DNA of 64,000 bases from Lithospermum erythrorhizon. Taxonomy: Eukaryota; Streptophyta; Magnoliopsida; Boraginales; Boraginaceae. The DNA lies in assembly GCA_019722365.1 (NCBI GenBank), contig JADFUC010001710.1:58037-122036 (forward strand). Direction: 5' to 3'. Below are positions 44,410-58,067 of the stretch, one piece after another. Under the pieces are notes generated by a model. That model saw only the letters and a list, made by a program, of their open reading frames with translations, did no database searches and had not been told where the DNA came from. Every line of letters begins with the position of its first letter. Positions within the stretch are counted from its first letter, which is position 1. Made by a program: the position numbers and the translations under genes.

Positions 44410-46600
44410 CACGAATGTTCTTTTTTTATCTTACGCATTTCCGGTAAATCGGCACATCACAAAATCCCACCAGAGTGCTATTTGTCTCAAATGAATAGAG
44501 AAAACCATAATCCGTAATTCCATTTACATATTTGATAATTCTCTTGAGTTAATTCATGTGACTCTCCTTTGGATCTGGTTGAAATCTAGCACATACCCCC
44601 ACAGAGTATGTAATATCTGGCCTGCTTGATGTAAGATAGAGAAGACTCATTATCATGCTCCTGTAGTTACTGATGTCAACTTGAGCGCCATGTATATTTG
44701 CAACTTTGATATTTGCTCTTTAGATCGTTTTGGATTTAGTATTCGAGTTCAAACTTTTCACTAAATTTCTAGCATATTTTGATTGAGAGATAAATAAGCT
44801 ATCCTTCATTTGCTTGACTTGAAATCTCAAAAAGTAGTTGAGCTCACCAACCATGATCATCTCAAGCTCCGCCTTAATTTGTTGAACAAGCCCCATTTGT
44901 ACCGGTTGGTACGACATTTCTCGAAATACTATATCACCTACATAAATTTGTACTTGAATGCAGGTAATCATACTTGATGAAGAGAGTTTTATCTCATCCT
45001 CCACGTGTATATCTATTAGCCAACAAGAACTTTGTAAGTCTCTCATACCAAGACCTGGGAGCTTGCTTAAGTCCATATAAGGCCTTCTTCAATCTGTACA
45101 CATGTTGTGGACAACTATTATCAACAAATTCCTTTCACTACTCAACATACTTCCTCTTAAAACAACACCATTGTTAAGAAGCGCGCACCAAAATTATCCA
45201 TCGATATAGTTTGAACTTCATCAAGCATGTCAAACTGAATAGAAGCCTTATAGCTTCTAACCTATCCACGGGAGTAAAAGTTTCTTCAAAGTCGACACAC
45301 TTGACACACGTGAGTAACCTTGTGCATCCCAACCTTGCGCACATTTACGGTAGCAACCCCAAGTTCATCTAACTCATTTTTAATATTCACTTGGTTCCTA
45401 TAATATTGTGATATTTGGGTCTAGGCACAAGTTTCCAAACGTCATTCCTTTGAAACTGAAGTAGCTCCCCTGCATGGCACTTATCCAGTGTTCATCTTTT
45501 AAAGTCTTCAAATGCATTTTTTAGGCTCCACTTTGGATGTAGGCTTGCTTTCTGATAGGTCCGACCATTTTTAGAAATCATGAGTTCCTTCCTTGTAGTT
45601 GGCGATTTGTGATCAAGTTACACCAATAATGTTACCAACGGGATGATTCTTTTGGATTACTGGCCGGCTGGTTGTGTCAGAACAGATGTCATTCATATTT
45701 GATATAAATCCTGGACACCCGTACGTGACCCTACTTATCTTTGCCGAGTTGTTGTTGATGTTGTGGCACGAACATCGCATCTTCTTTGTTGTTTTCAACC
45801 CTTGATCAACACCTTTGCATTTAGTTTCCCATAAGAACTTTGATTCTTTAATGAACACGCTAGCTTTCTATTGTTCACAAGTATCTTGAATATGCGCCGT
45901 CACTTTTGACATCAAATTTACTGGGTTTCCGTCGGCCAAGAATGTAACACAAACTATCAAATATATTAAAATATTGAACATTTGGTTTTGTCCCGCTCCA
46001 TATTTCATAATTTTTGTTGTTTTGTCACCAATTAGAAGACTAATCCGATTGTGAATGTGACATGCCGTGTTTATTCAGTCCAAAATTTGAGAGGAATATT
46101 TTTTGCATGTAACATAACACAAGCCATCTCCTGAATAGTACGATTCTTCCTTTCAACAATCCCATTCTATTAAGGTGTAATGGGTGAGGAGAAATTCATG
46201 AAAGGTTATCACCCATTTGCTTTAAAAATTAAAGAGAACCGAATTTTTAAACTCACTTCATGGTCGGCTCTGATTCGAGACTACATGCTGCTCCTTTTCT
46301 TTCTACAGTTGGATAATCAGCTTCTTAAATACTTCAAAGGTATCCAATTTCTCTTGAATGAACTCCACTCAGATATATCGTGAGAACACATAGACATACT
46401 TCTTCCCTCCATTGCTTTCAGCCTCGTGGGACCCACGTTAAGTCCGTGTTAATTGACTCCGATTAGATGAGTTGTGACCAGCTGTTGTAACTTTTGGTGA
46501 CAATCCTTACTCTGCTTTCTAACTTGACATTCTCCACACACTCCGTCTTTGATCTCCAGAACTGGTAATCCTCGTACACCTTATTTTGATATGAGTTGTT
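44410..46600 (-). pseudogene. Ty1/copia element G pol: integrase, reverse transcriptase, RNase H
   Basis: Read from high to low. 46560-46400: LPVLEIKDGVCGECQ and MEGRSMSMC (pre-integrase zinc region and integrase start, family: C..C..GKQ.R.SH and GP......GKRY..V.VDD). 45320-45080: VDFKETFTPVDRLEAIRLL (family: D..ETFAPVARLE.IR..), then CPQHVYRLKKALYGLKQ. 45076-44720: a near-continuous RT block with VQIYVGDIVF (catalytic DD reads GD), LEMIMVGELNYFLRFQVKQ and LFISQSKYARNLVK. 44690-44450: GSLLYLTSSRPDITYSVGV, CARFQPDPKESH and STLVGFCD (RNase H linker). The G for D change in the catalytic YVDD motif, plus frameshifts, makes it inactive. The block arrangement resembles the SIRE/Maximus type; that lineage call is an inference. 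Confidence 0.88.
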
Positions 46601-48531
46601 GAATGTTCCGATAATTTGTGTACTGACCGCATGCAGCTATTTCAGCATGTGACTCTTAGCACTGCGAGGCTACAGGAGATTCACATATAGCGATTGTCGG
46701 CCGACTAACTCCTTTCATTAGAATTTGATCACAAGCTGTTATTATTGATGCATCCATCTTCTTGAAGACCACTTTCGTACCGTAAATCTGAGTTGGTGAT
46801 CTTGTGAGCATTGACAACTTCAATCCTTACACTAGAGAAGTACATCGTCGAATTGAGGTAAGCACGGTAACACATAGTTGACTTTTTCCAACAATCTTTC
46901 CTCTTACTTTGCATTCCAAATGTGACATGATCTCCTTTGAGAGTGGTTGAATCTTTGTAAGATAGTACATTGTAGAAGGATCAACAATTGATGCTTAGAA
47001 GCCCAACCGAGCTTGATTTCATTAATACGCTTTATTCGTCCATTACTTGAAATATCTTTCATAACAATTCATGACTACTCGGAGGAATTGTTCTAGTAAT
47101 AGTTAACGTGACATTCTAAATAAGATCTAAGTGGGAGAAGATCCTCGTGGAGCATGTCGGGTTCGAACAGGAGAGAATTGTCTAATTTTAGTTTATTCAA
47201 TTTTAAGCTCCATAACATTTATCATCTATAAGCTGTTATATTGAGATTAATCTCTATATTGGTATACAGATCTCTTTACTAAGGTAAACAGTTACGATCG
47301 CCTATGGCAACTCAAATATATTTAAGGTCATTTTCATAGTAACTTGGTTATATCGTATACACCTGAGTCTACGTAGATTGAAACCATTTAACCGCTGCGA
47401 ACTCGCTTGGTTGCCTGCTCTACAAAGAAGATCTTTCTCCTTTTATACTCAAATATCTCAAGTCCATTACTTGAGAATATTAACTTGAAATATACTAAAA
47501 TGTTTTATTTATTCTAGTTTTTTAAGATGCTTAGGTGCCCATGGCTGTTAATCAAGTACACATCCTCGATTACCTAAGAGTATTTAACGCTCACGATAGA
47601 ATGCATATGTGTTAGGTATCCGTTCACATAGAATCATTACTTAGGAACAACCTTTCTCTACGCACGTCTATAACTTCCGAAAGCTTTATGAAATATATAG
47701 AACATAGTGCATTGGCGATAGCTGATCATACTCTTTATATATAATGATTTCTTAAACTTCGTTTGCGAGAGTCGATTAAATTCGTAGTGTTATGAATGAT
47801 GCGTATATATAAAGGTAGTCTGAAACTTTTAAATGTCTGAATAGAAATTTATTTATGTACTTGAACGGTTCAATACATTCTCTTGCTATACATGTCACCG
47901 CATCATATAAAGAGTAAAATCGTGTGGAATCTCGTTCCTTGAATGGTTCGTACTCGTCGATCCGATACCTTAAATATGGGCCGGTTTCATGTTATTGGTA
48001 ATTGATTTGTAACACGTTACCTTAAGTTGACATGTATTTGTCAAGACATGCATTTATCAACTAAGATGCGTAAAGGTCCCACTAATTCTAGCGAGAGTTG
48101 ACTCAGTCCATCTTCTTAAGATAAGGATATTCGAGTCACAGTTGAATTCGCGCGATATTATGAGTATCCTTAAGTATTGTTCGTCACTCATTTCTTGAGG
48201 GAGAGAAGTTGAATTACATTCCTTTAACAAGACATGCTTGTAGAATAGGAACACATGAATGTATAGCTCAATGGTTTGAGTTATTTATTTCATGTCAAGG
48301 TAATTGAAGCGATACCGAAGTCAAATAATTCTAGATGAAAGATTCGAACCAAAAGTGTGATCGCGGTTTGAAAGTAATTTCCTCAACTAGGATCACTTAT
48401 TTTCTCTTTCAATGCTACTACTTTATTTGTCTTACAAATTTCGAAAATATATAATTCAAATCAATAGTTGCGAGTGGTGTGACTTAGGCAGTAAGCATGA
48501 GACAATATTTTACTTAAGGTAGTAGACTCCA
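46601..48531. other. Unassigned region, probably upstream part of element G
   Basis: 46600-47000 may be the protease/gag side of element G on the minus strand, but nothing conserved could be read. 47000-48531 has only short frames. Immediately before 48532 lies 'ttaaggtagtagactcc', a possible degraded polypurine tract for the following LTR. Confidence 0.4.
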
Positions 48532-49912
48532 TGCCAATAACCCATTCCGTACTAATATTGCCGTAATATTATACTGAATTGCTCGGTGGATTATTTAGGA
48601 GAAATCAAAAATTTCGAAGTTGAATAGTTGGAAAATACAATCCGGTCGGTTGGTAGTACATTCGGTATTTAGAATTTTAAAGTGAAATTGTCGAATGGTA
48701 ATTATATTAGTTGGGTGGTAATATAATTTGAGAGTGAAATATTGATGTTTGGGAAGTTGGTTGTCGAGATATGTTAAAGCGAAGTATCGATTGGAATTAA
48801 AAGCGATGAAGGGGTTTCACTTGGCGTAAAACTATTGGGCCCGTTTCTTTAGGTCCATCGTAAGCGTTAGGCCCCGAAGAAGGAAGAGCCTTAACCCCGT
48901 CCTGCCGGAAAGTAGTCACTCACTTTTACTTGAAATTTCTTTCTTTGATTTATAGCCTTCCTGCTACTTGACTTTGGGCCTCAAACTTACGGGAGGGATT
49001 TCTCTAAATAAATTACTTCGATTCAAGGTAAAAAAGGTCGGATCTTTTTGAATATTTCATGAGTTTCGGTTGAGTTGAATTTTTTGGATTTTTGATTTTT
49101 ATTGCTATAAACGATTCTTGGGCTTTAAATTAGTTGTTTTTGAGTTAAAGTTAGGTGTTTGGATGCGTATTTCTTGATGTTTTGAGGATGTTGACGTTTT
49201 GGAATTTTGGGTTGACTTCGATTTTTATGAGATATTTTTGAATATAATTATTATCTAGACTTAAATTATAGTATAGGAGATGATATTAATTGATTTTTGG
49301 AGTAGAAAGTGTTGGTATAGTTGAGTTGACTTTTGAGTTGATTTTGGGTTGACTTTTTCTAAAATGTTGTTGAGTATAAATATCTATTGGACCTTTATTG
49401 TGAATTGTTTTTGAGGTGGAAATTATGATTTATAAGTTGTTGGATGAATATGTGATGAAATTAGTTTATTAGATTTTGAGTAATTAAGCGTGCTTTGGGA
49501 TTTGAGGTTGTTAGAAATGGGTTTAATTAGTTGGAAAAGTTGATATTTTGGGTTGATTGGAATTGGTTGAAAATGTTGGGTATTTTTGAAGTTTAAGGTG
49601 TTGGCCGATGGTGGGATTTAGTCGGGGAGATTGTTTAATTAAAATCATTTTAATGGTTATTTGAAACATAATTAGTAATCTATGCCAAGTTGTCAATTTG
49701 TGAAAACTAAAATGGGTTGGAAGTCAAGAATTTAATTAAGATAAGGGTTAAAATTGTTGTGTAGTAATTGTATTTCGAGGTGTTTTGATTAGGCCGAGGC
49801 GTGGGAAAGACACTTGAGATGTTGATTAAGCGGGGCGTTTGCTTGTGCTAACCAAGGTGAATCTTTATCTGTGGTGTTAATTTCACGTACTACTTTAAAT
49901 TGTGGCCAAAGA

Positions 49913-49984
49913 CATGTCATTGTGGTATGATTATGTGAGAATGGGAGCGCACATGTCATTGTGGTATGATTTATGTGAGAATGA
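49913..49984 (+). repeat. Tandem duplication in the LTR
   Basis: The unit 'acatgtcattgtggtatgat' plus 'tatgtgagaatg' occurs twice, starting at about 49913 and 49952. Confidence 0.8.
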
Positions 49985-50387
49985 TATACATGTAATTTTT
50001 GTATGATTATGTGTGATTCATTTGTATAAAGCCATGTTATGATTATGCGATTGTATTTCACATTTAGGCGTTGAAGATTTAGCAGGGTAAGTAATGGCTT
50101 GAGCTCCCAACTTATGTTTCTTGTGTTACGTGGCCTTGTCGGCTTATGTATTCATGGCCTTGTCGTGAGTTGTGATTGATTATGATTGTGAGATGTTTTT
50201 AGTACATGTGCTTTGATATTGTTGGGAGTAGAGTAGTTGATTAGTGAGAGGTGTTGGTTTTGAGTTATGTGACATTGAAGGTGACTTGAGTATTAGGATA
50301 TTACCACATAGTTGGGATGATGATAGGGGTTAGGTGGCTCTCGCTTCCTTGCGGGATATGTGGCCCATTTGTTGGCCTTGCTCTTGG

Positions 50388-50660
50388 TATAAGTGCGGTG
50401 AGATCTATTATCACTTTGCTATGTGCATTGTGGGGTGGTAGCGCCTCTTTTCCGGTGATATAAGTGAAGTGAGATCTAATATCAGCTTTGCTATGTGCAT
50501 TGTCGATTGTTAGCCTTATACTTAGTATAAGTGCGGTGAGATCTATTATCACTTTGCTATGTGCATTATCGGTGTTGGCGCCTTACTTTGGTATAAATTG
50601 AAGTGTGAGATCTATTATCACTTTGTTGTGTGTGCATTTGTTGAAATTGTTAAGCCTTAT
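50388..50660 (+). repeat. Minisatellite of four roughly 70-bp units in the LTR
   Basis: Units start near 50388, 50459, 50526 and 50591, each with the core 'gtgagatctattatcacttt' followed by 'gctatgtgcatt'. A related array (in complement, with 'cttataccggcgtataaag') lies at the matching place in the minus-strand LTR at 38140-38370. Confidence 0.85.
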
Positions 50661-50719
50661 ACTATATAAGAGCAATGTTTATCAATGATTGGTGGGTCAC
50701 TGCTTGAGTAGGCGAGTTG

Positions 50720-53195
50720 TGTGATATTAACCCGTTTCCGTATTAATATTATGAAATAGTATACTAGTTGCTCGGTGGAGTATTTCGAGAAATCGAAATT
50801 TTTAGTTGAATCGTTGGAATATAGCCAGTCGATCGGTTGATAGTGCGTTTCGGTATTCAAGATTTTAAAGTTGTAATCGAATGGTATAATATTATTTGGG
50901 GGATTAGAAGTTAAATTTATATTAGAGTTGTGTTGTTAAATCGAGACGAGAATTAAGCCGAAAACCGAACGAGAAGCGAGCAAGTCTTGAGATATTTTTG
51001 GTGCGGACCCCACGAGACTTTTTATAGTCATCCTTATCACCTTCAAGATTATCAAAATACAAACTCATCCTCTTTCTCCCTCATAACGCTTGAATTTTCT
51101 CCACCATTTCCCTTGATTTTGTTAGCTTTCAATTTTCTTCCAAATTTGGCGAGAGCTTTTATTTTTAAAATTTTAAGGAGAGATTCCCAGAGAGACATTC
51201 TCTACGTTTTTGAGGTAAGAAAGTTCAAATATTTTAGATATTTCTTGAGGATTTTGAAGAGTTGACTTTTATGAATGTTAGTTGACTTTTTAGGATCTTG
51301 AAATTATAATATGGTATAGAAATGTTATAAATTATCGGTGGAGATTGCGATGATTTTGAGTAGTTATTGGGGTTAGAAAGTGGTGTAAGTGTTATGTTGA
51401 CTTTTATTGACTTTTCTTAAATTGACATTAAATGGTAATATGAGGTTAAAGGACTTTAATATAGTTGTTTTGGGTATAGAATTATTGGTTTGGATATGGA
51501 TAGGTAGAATTTTAGTTGAAAGTTTGGGAAGGATTCGTATGGCTTTTAAATGATTGAATTGGAGGTTGTATTTAATGGATTAATTAGTTGTCAATTGAAT
51601 TCTTGGGTTGTTTAGAATGTGTTTAGGAGGTTGTGTTGGGCCAATTAGGTGATGACGAATCACGAGATTTTGCGAAGTTGGCGATTTGAATATAGTTATG
51701 TCGGAATGTTATAGGCGATATCGATCTTGGAATAGAATCCTTGCTAAGAGTTATAAATTGAATCGTGGTACTTATAACACTTGGGTGCACACACGTATAT
51801 GTTAAGAGGGACTCTATAGGAATGTATTATAATATCTAATTTCTTTGAATAGGAATTGGGCAGGGATCACAGCCACGAAGGCACTGAGTCTTTGTTGTTC
51901 TTACTTTTGGACTTGAGGGGTGAGTACAAATCTCACGATGGGAACTTTTTATGTATAATATGTTGTATATACTACATATGATATCTTGAGATTATCCTGA
52001 TATATGTGTATTGTGTGACCATGGTGATATGGTGTGGAAATTGTGATTTATGAGTTATACTTTTGAAATAATTGAGATTACATAATTGATATTATGTGTA
52101 CATTTTGATTCGATTCATATGATGAAGTAATGGAATTTTAAAGTTATATTATGAGATAAGTGAGACTATGATTCATATAATGAGATATTAGTGATTATGA
52201 CTTATATCATGGGATAGTTGTGAACATGATTTATATTATGAGGCGTATGTTATATATGTGGGTACATTGTCTTTGTGTGGGCGTGTCTTTGATGTCTTTG
52301 AATTGATTTATGTGTTCCTTGCGGAGCGGTGGTGACCCGACCGGGAGGAACAGGCGTGGTGTGCATGCTCGTGAGGGTTGCCCCGTGGGTCGGGAGGTTT
52401 GTGTGATATGCGCATTGAGGGGTGCCAGCCTCGGTCGGAGGATGGAGGTGGAGGCCTCGTGCTGGAGGTCAAGTTCCTGCCTGTGTATTATTTTGGAGGT
52501 GGATTCTCGTATGTATTATTTGGAGGTGGATTCCTCATATGTGTATTATTTGGAGGTGGATTCTCGTTTGATGATTTTATTGTGTTAGGATTGTTCCCGT
52601 TAGATGAGTAATAATGTGTTATTCGGGGTTGTAGGCTCATGTGTATTATACATGACTTTTGGGCGTTATTCATCATGTAAACTTCAGTTGTAATTGTATA
52701 TATATATATATCGGCTTTGAAAATATATGAGGGGGACCAAAATACAGCTGATATTTGTATTATTTCCCGGCTTAATAGGCTGGCTCCACATTATTCTCTA
52801 CGTGGCGAGGCGTTTATGCCCTAGGTCTACAGGAGCGTCCTTGGTGGCCGAGGATCTGTTCTTCTTGGCTAGCGAAAGATCTTGGAGTAGTGATTGGTGG
52901 CGTAGGAAGTCTCAAATCGATGCATTCTTGTCAAAATTTGTATATTTGAGGCGAGGTGGGTTGTATTATATTGTGAGTGCATTTGTCGTACTCACTTATG
53001 ATGTATTTTGGATATGTGTTACGTTATCGAAGACCCTTTTTGTTGGATGTATTGTTGGAACGCGCGATGGAAACCAGGGCTTTTATTTTGATAATGTCGG
53101 AGGTTATGTTGTTATTGTATCCATCGTTTGGTGACTGCAGTATCTGAGGTTGGTAATGATCTTAACCTCGGGCCGACTTGGGGTGGGTCGTTACA
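50720..53195 (+). repeat. 5' LTR of the gypsy element
   Basis: It starts TGTGATATTAAC and ends GGGTCGTTACA. It aligns along its full length with 58101-60586, with many 1-3 base indels. It contains the GGAGGTGGATTC minisatellite (52482-52570) and a (TA)n run at 52699-52710. Confidence 0.9.
52482..52570 (+). repeat. GGAGGTGGATTC minisatellite in the 5' LTR
   Basis: Three units of 'tattatttggaggtggattc' type, about 29-30 bases apart. Confidence 0.85.
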
Positions 53196-53216
53196 ATTTT
53201 AATTATCGAGCCTAGG
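53196..53216 (+). other. Degraded primer binding site
   Basis: ATTTTAATTATCGAGCCTAGG follows the LTR. It corresponds to the Tekay-type TTTGGTATCAGAGCCTAGG complementary to initiator-Met tRNA, with a small deletion and substitutions. A less damaged version lies at 62091. Confidence 0.6.
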
Positions 53217-53349
53217 TTCGGGAGAATGCTTTACATGGTGTCTGTGTGGTTATGTGCTTAGGTTGATAGTTGTTAGAGAGTTGTCACTATTGAGTTTTCT
53301 TGTGAGGTCTGATTTCTTCTTTCTTCTGTTATTTCGTAGACTGTTGGGG

Positions 53350-54560
53350 ATGCCACCACGTAGGTCTGTTCGGTTGGGTCTTTGCCGGAGGTGCGTGAGA
53401 GTGCCGGCCCGAGGAGGCTGCGAGAGGTCTTGGGAGGTGGTAGAGGTGCTAGAGTTCTTTGAGAATGTGGATGGCCCAGAGAATGAGAAGCGTTGATGAG
53501 CTTTGAGTGTCGAGACCCACGGGATTACAGGATAAATGTTGGTGGAGATCGAGAGAGGCAGTAGTTCTTCTTTGGGCGGGGAGGTGGAATTCTGAGTAAG
53601 CTATTTGACCGCTTTTTGAGCGGGACCCTGGTTGCCGGGGCTGATTCTCTATTCGGACATTAGAGTTCATTCGAGACTTGGAAGTATATTTGAGCCTATA
53701 GGAGTTCTTGGGAGGCGAGACCGGGGTCGCTTGTGTCTGGTGCCGCGGTGGGCGCTCGAGGCGGTAGGAGGCGTACAGATCTTTGATTAATTTGGCGGAC
53801 ACGGTGTTGTGGGATCGATTAGGTAGGTATTTCGAGGCTTTTGTCTTCGGTGCATATGTGACTCTAGAGAGAGAAATTGATCGGCTTCAACCCGAAGCGA
53901 AGTATAAATGAAGCTACGAGAAAAGATTACATTGACCTACGCGTGATACTTCGGAGGTGAATCCTGCGAGGGAAGAGGATCGAAGGATTGAGGGGCGGAA
54001 TGATATGGGAGATTCGCACCCGAGGTTATCGCTCAAAATTATACAACTTTCCATGAGCTAGTAAACTGATGCCTTACAGTAGAGATGGATTTGGTGAGAG
54101 TGTCCGGTGGGGGTGGGGAGAAAGAGGGAAGATATATGATCGCTACCGAGATGGTGAGTGATCGAGGTTTGGGGGGCGTCCGTGGCGGCGTGGCCGTTCT
54201 GACCCGAGTCGGTTTAGTGCTCATTGCCATTCTCAATTCGGTGCACTCATTTCTATGCCCCGAGGTCTTTTAATGGAGTGCAGGAACTTGAAGGAGGTAT
54301 CGAGGAGTGACTATGGGTGTTTCCGTTGCAGTAAACCGAGATTAATAGAGGCTGGGAATGCGAGAGACGGTGGTGGTTTGTTATCGGTGTCGCCGGGGAG
54401 GGCACATTCAGCGTTGATTGTCCCCGGAGTGTTAGTGGGAGTGCCGCCCGCATTTACTCGATGCGGCCCGAGGCGGGAGGAGGTATCACGGGAGGTCGGT
54501 CGGTGGTAGAGGAGGCTTTGGGCGTGGAGTTGCAGCCCAGTGAATCGGGGGAGTAGCGAG
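53350..54560 (+). pseudogene. Gypsy gag
   Basis: ATG at 53350 gives MPPRRSVRLG, the usual basic start of chromovirus gag. A zinc knuckle remnant YGCFRCSKPRLIEAGNAR lies at 54309-54362 (family: C.RCG..GH....C, with the His and last Cys lost). The middle is too frameshifted to follow. Gag would form the particle and bind RNA. Non-functional. Confidence 0.7.
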
Positions 54561-54639
54561 GTTCTTTGGGACTGGTAGGGGTAGTGTGGAACTAGCAGGT
54601 AGAGATTAAATTTACCAGCGGGAAGCTCGAGATTCCCGG

Positions 54640-57600
54640 GGTGAGTCCACGAGTACTTTAAATTTATGTGGGTTGGAAGCTAAAGTCTTGTTTGATTCGG
54701 GCTACTCGTTCCTTTTATCTCTCTACGAAATTCTCAGTATTCTAAAACTTCGAGAAATTCTTGCTATTCCACTTCTAATTCTAACTCGGGTGGGGATGCA
54801 TTTAAGATTGATAAGGTACTTAGAAATTGTCCACGTAAGTATTGAAATCAGTAATAGGAGATAAGATTTATTACCTTTTGAGAGATGAATGATTTTGATC
54901 TTGTGCAGGGGAATGGATTGGTTGAAACATCATGCGGTGATAGATTGTCATCTTAAGAAGATTGAAATATCTAGTCACGTAGATCTAGATCTTCTTCCCT
55001 GCGGTGATAGAAAAATCGCTTTCCTCTTGTCTCGTTTTGCGCCTTAGTTGCCCGTAAGATGGTTGAAATTGGATGTATTGGTTATGTCTGCGCCCCATGT
55101 TGTCGACACCAAGTAAAGAGAAGGTTATTTGATTTGAAGGTGCATGTTGTGAGAGAGAGTATGTTGATGTATTTCTGAGAATTGCCGGGACTTCCTCATG
55201 CGAGAAGGTGGAGTTTTTCACATAGAATTGATTCTGGTACTACTCCGATTTCTTTTTTATAAGAACTGGCTCACTGCGGAGATTGAAGGAGTTAGCACTT
55301 GGTAGGGTAATTGGATTAAAGGATTCATTCGACCCAAGTAGTTCACACTTGTAGGGGAACTCGGTCAGGCCCTTTGTCAAGAAGAGGATGGATCTTTGAG
55401 GTTGTGTATCGATTATGAGCATTTGAACAAGTAACCGTTTAAAATCGATATCGTTGCCTAAGTTGTTGATACGTTTGATCAGAATTGAAGGATGCCGGGT
55501 ATTTTCTAAGATTGACTTGAGAATTCGGGCTACCATCAATTTTGAGGATTAAGGAGGAGGATGATGTATCAAAGTCGACTTTTTAGAACAAGATATGGGC
55601 ACTCACAGTTTGATGCGTTTGGGTTGACGAATGCCCCTGCCGCATTTATGGATCTTATGAATCGAGATTTATTTCACTTTTACTTAGATAAATTTGTGGT
55701 GAGGTGTTCATTGGCCGACATTTTGATATATTCTGGTAGTGAGGGAGAGCATGAAGAACACTTGAGGATTGTGCTAGGAGCTTTGAGGAAAATGGGTGTA
55801 TGCTAAAATTTTCCCAAGTGTGAATTTTGATTGAGAAAAGTGCGATTTACGGGCCATGTGATTTCGAGGAGAGGGTATAAGTATTGATCCTCAAGGTTGA
55901 AGGCGTGATGGGTGGGAGCGACCCACTAGTGTTCTTGAAATACGAGGTTTTACGGGTCTGGCGGGGTTACTAGCCGATTTATCTGAGCTTTTACCGGTGT
56001 GCGCGTGACCGGGTTAGGCTAGAAAGGAGTTCGTTTTGTTTGGGAATGAGGATTGTGAGCGATTTGGCAATGAGTTGAAAGAAATTGACTACGTATTTGA
56101 CTCTTCCGTCGGGACGGGTTGGCTATGTGGGTGTATGGTGATGCGTCAGCGTCAGGGGGTTGGGATGTGTGTGTTGTCTGACATGGTAGGTGGTAGCGTA
56201 TCGTCATGACAGTGAGAAATCATGAGGAAAACTATCGACACGTTTGAATATTTGTGTGTTCGCACTTAAGATTTGGAGCATTATTTGTATAGGGTGACTT
56301 GCAGGAAATTTTTGCTTTGATCACAAAAGTTTGAAATACCTCAGCCTTGAGAGATTTGAATGCGAGGCGTGAAGGTGGATGGGTTTATGATTATGATGCT
56401 TGATAGTATCATCCGGGAAAGCGAATGTAGTAGGCGATGCCTTGAGTCGGAAGGGAGGAAGATTAAGGAGCCATTAAATGAAATGAAGCAACTTGACTAT
56501 TTAATTTCGGAGTGAAGTCGATGGTGGTTTGTTGGCACAAATAAAAGGGTTCGACCCGGTTCTTGTTGATCGAATCTCTGGGAGAGGACGGCAAAAGATG
56601 AGAAATTACAAAAATAATAGGGGAAGTGAAGAGCGAGCCGAATGAGACTTTGTGGTGAGAGAGGATGGGCTCTTCTGATGCATGGTAGATTATTAGTTCC
56701 GCTTATTCGGGGAGTTGAAAAAGGAGATTTTGGATGAGGCTCATGTCTTTCCGTGATAAATCTGGTGGTACAAAGATGTATAGAGACTTAAAAAGTAGTG
56801 TGGTGGCCCCAACATGAAGAGGAAATTGCTGAATTTGTATCAAAATGTCGACTTGTCGGCCAGTGAGGATAGAACCTGCCGACATCCCGGGGCTATTGCG
56901 ACCCGCCGCATTCAGTGGACTTGGGAGGCGTATTCACGATGGGCTTTGTTTTGGACTTCAGGGCGTTGAGAAAGAATGATGGCATTTGGGTCATAGTGGA
57001 TAGACTATCGAAATCGGCTCATTTTGCTTACCAATTAAGTCGACTCACGGTCTGGCGATTGGCGGAGTTGTATGTAAGATCAAGTTGTGCGATTGCATGG
57101 AGTGCGATGTCAGGTGTATCGGATCGAGATGCTAGATTCACCTCAGTTTTTGAAGGATTTCAAGAAGCGATAGGGGCGAGGTCAATTTAATTATCATTTC
57201 ATCCACGGTCAGGATGGGCGTGGAGAACAATTCAAACATTGGAGGATATGTTGCGGGCTGTGTGGTGAATTTTTCGAGGAAATTGGGATGATGAATTGCC
57301 TAAAATGGAGTTGCATATAATAGTTTCCACGCCCGGTATTGGGATATGGCACCATTGAAGCATTGTCTGCGAGGAAATGTAGGGACTCCGGTTCTTGGAA
57401 TGAAGTGGGGATAGAAAAGTGTATGGTTCGGAGGTTGGTGGAAAGATCGGTAGAAGAATAAAATTGATCACGGCCAGCATGAAAGTAGGCGCAAAATAGG
57501 CAAAAAGATGTGTCTGCAGATAGAGTAAATCGGGTGGATTAAACTTTGAAATTGGTGATAAAGTATTCTTGAGAATATCCCCATGGAAAGGTGTGTTGAA

Positions 57601-57985
57601 TTCGGGAAGAGGAAAGTTGAGCCCAAAGATATATCGGTCGTGGATTATTAGGCGAGTTAGTCCGGTGGCCTATCGTTTGCCATTGCCTCTGACATTGGGC
57701 CGGGAATTCATAATGTTTTCCATGTGTCATGTTTGAGGAAGTATATCCCAGACGAATCCCATATCTTAGAGTCACAACCAGTGGAGCTCGGAGAGGATCT
57801 TACGTATGAAGAGAAACCAGTGAAAATTCTTGATCGTAAGGAAAAAGTGTTGCGGAATAAAGTTGTGGCTTTAGTGAAGGTGTTGTGGCGAAATCAACGA
57901 GTGGAGGAAGCTACATGGGAACGAGAGGAGGATGTCAGAAACCAGTATCCACATCTTTTCGAAGCAGAAGGTTAGTTCTTAAACT
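54640..57985 (+). pseudogene. Gypsy pol: protease, RT, RNase H, integrase, chromodomain
   Basis: Protease at 54670: EAKVLFDSGYS (catalytic DSG), then MDWLKHHAVIDCH (54911). RT from 55227: [50 protein letters not shown]. Its catalytic block reads SLADILIYS, where the family has (F/V)IDDILIYS, so one Asp is lost. RNase H: VYGDASASGG (56129) and YHPGK (56410). Integrase: GRLLVPLIRG (56682), IWVIVDRLSKSAHFA (56979), SDRDARFTS (57120). End: FHVSCLRKYIPD (57718) and a chromodomain-like stretch with VLWRNQRVEEATWEREEDV, which in chromoviruses helps direct integration. Frameshifts every few hundred bases break the roughly 1100-codon frame. The last 83 codons (57724-57975) are open and end at the natural stop. 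Confidence 0.9.
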
Positions 57986-58067
57986 TTGTACTATAATATA
58001 TGTAGTATACTATTCCTATGAGGTTGAGTGAGTGTGTTGGGTACGGGGCGCATGAGTGTTGAGTAAA

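Larger units (their letters stand above)
48532..50719 (+). repeat. Tekay-like LTR, truncated at its 3' side by a nested element
   Basis: It starts TGCCAATAACCCATTCCG and shares 'actaatattgccgtaatatt', 'gctcggtggattattt' and 'atttcgaagttgaat' with the start of the LTR at 50720. It lacks the last roughly 600 bases; the next LTR starts at 50720. Confidence 0.82.

Noticed and set aside
50388..50660. A CRISPR-like array
   Set aside because: Units are diverged minisatellite copies inside an LTR in a plant genome, without uniform repeats and unique spacers.
53449..53802. 117-codon minus-strand open frame rich in Pro, Ser and Arg
   Set aside because: It is antisense to the gypsy gag N terminus and has no independent support.
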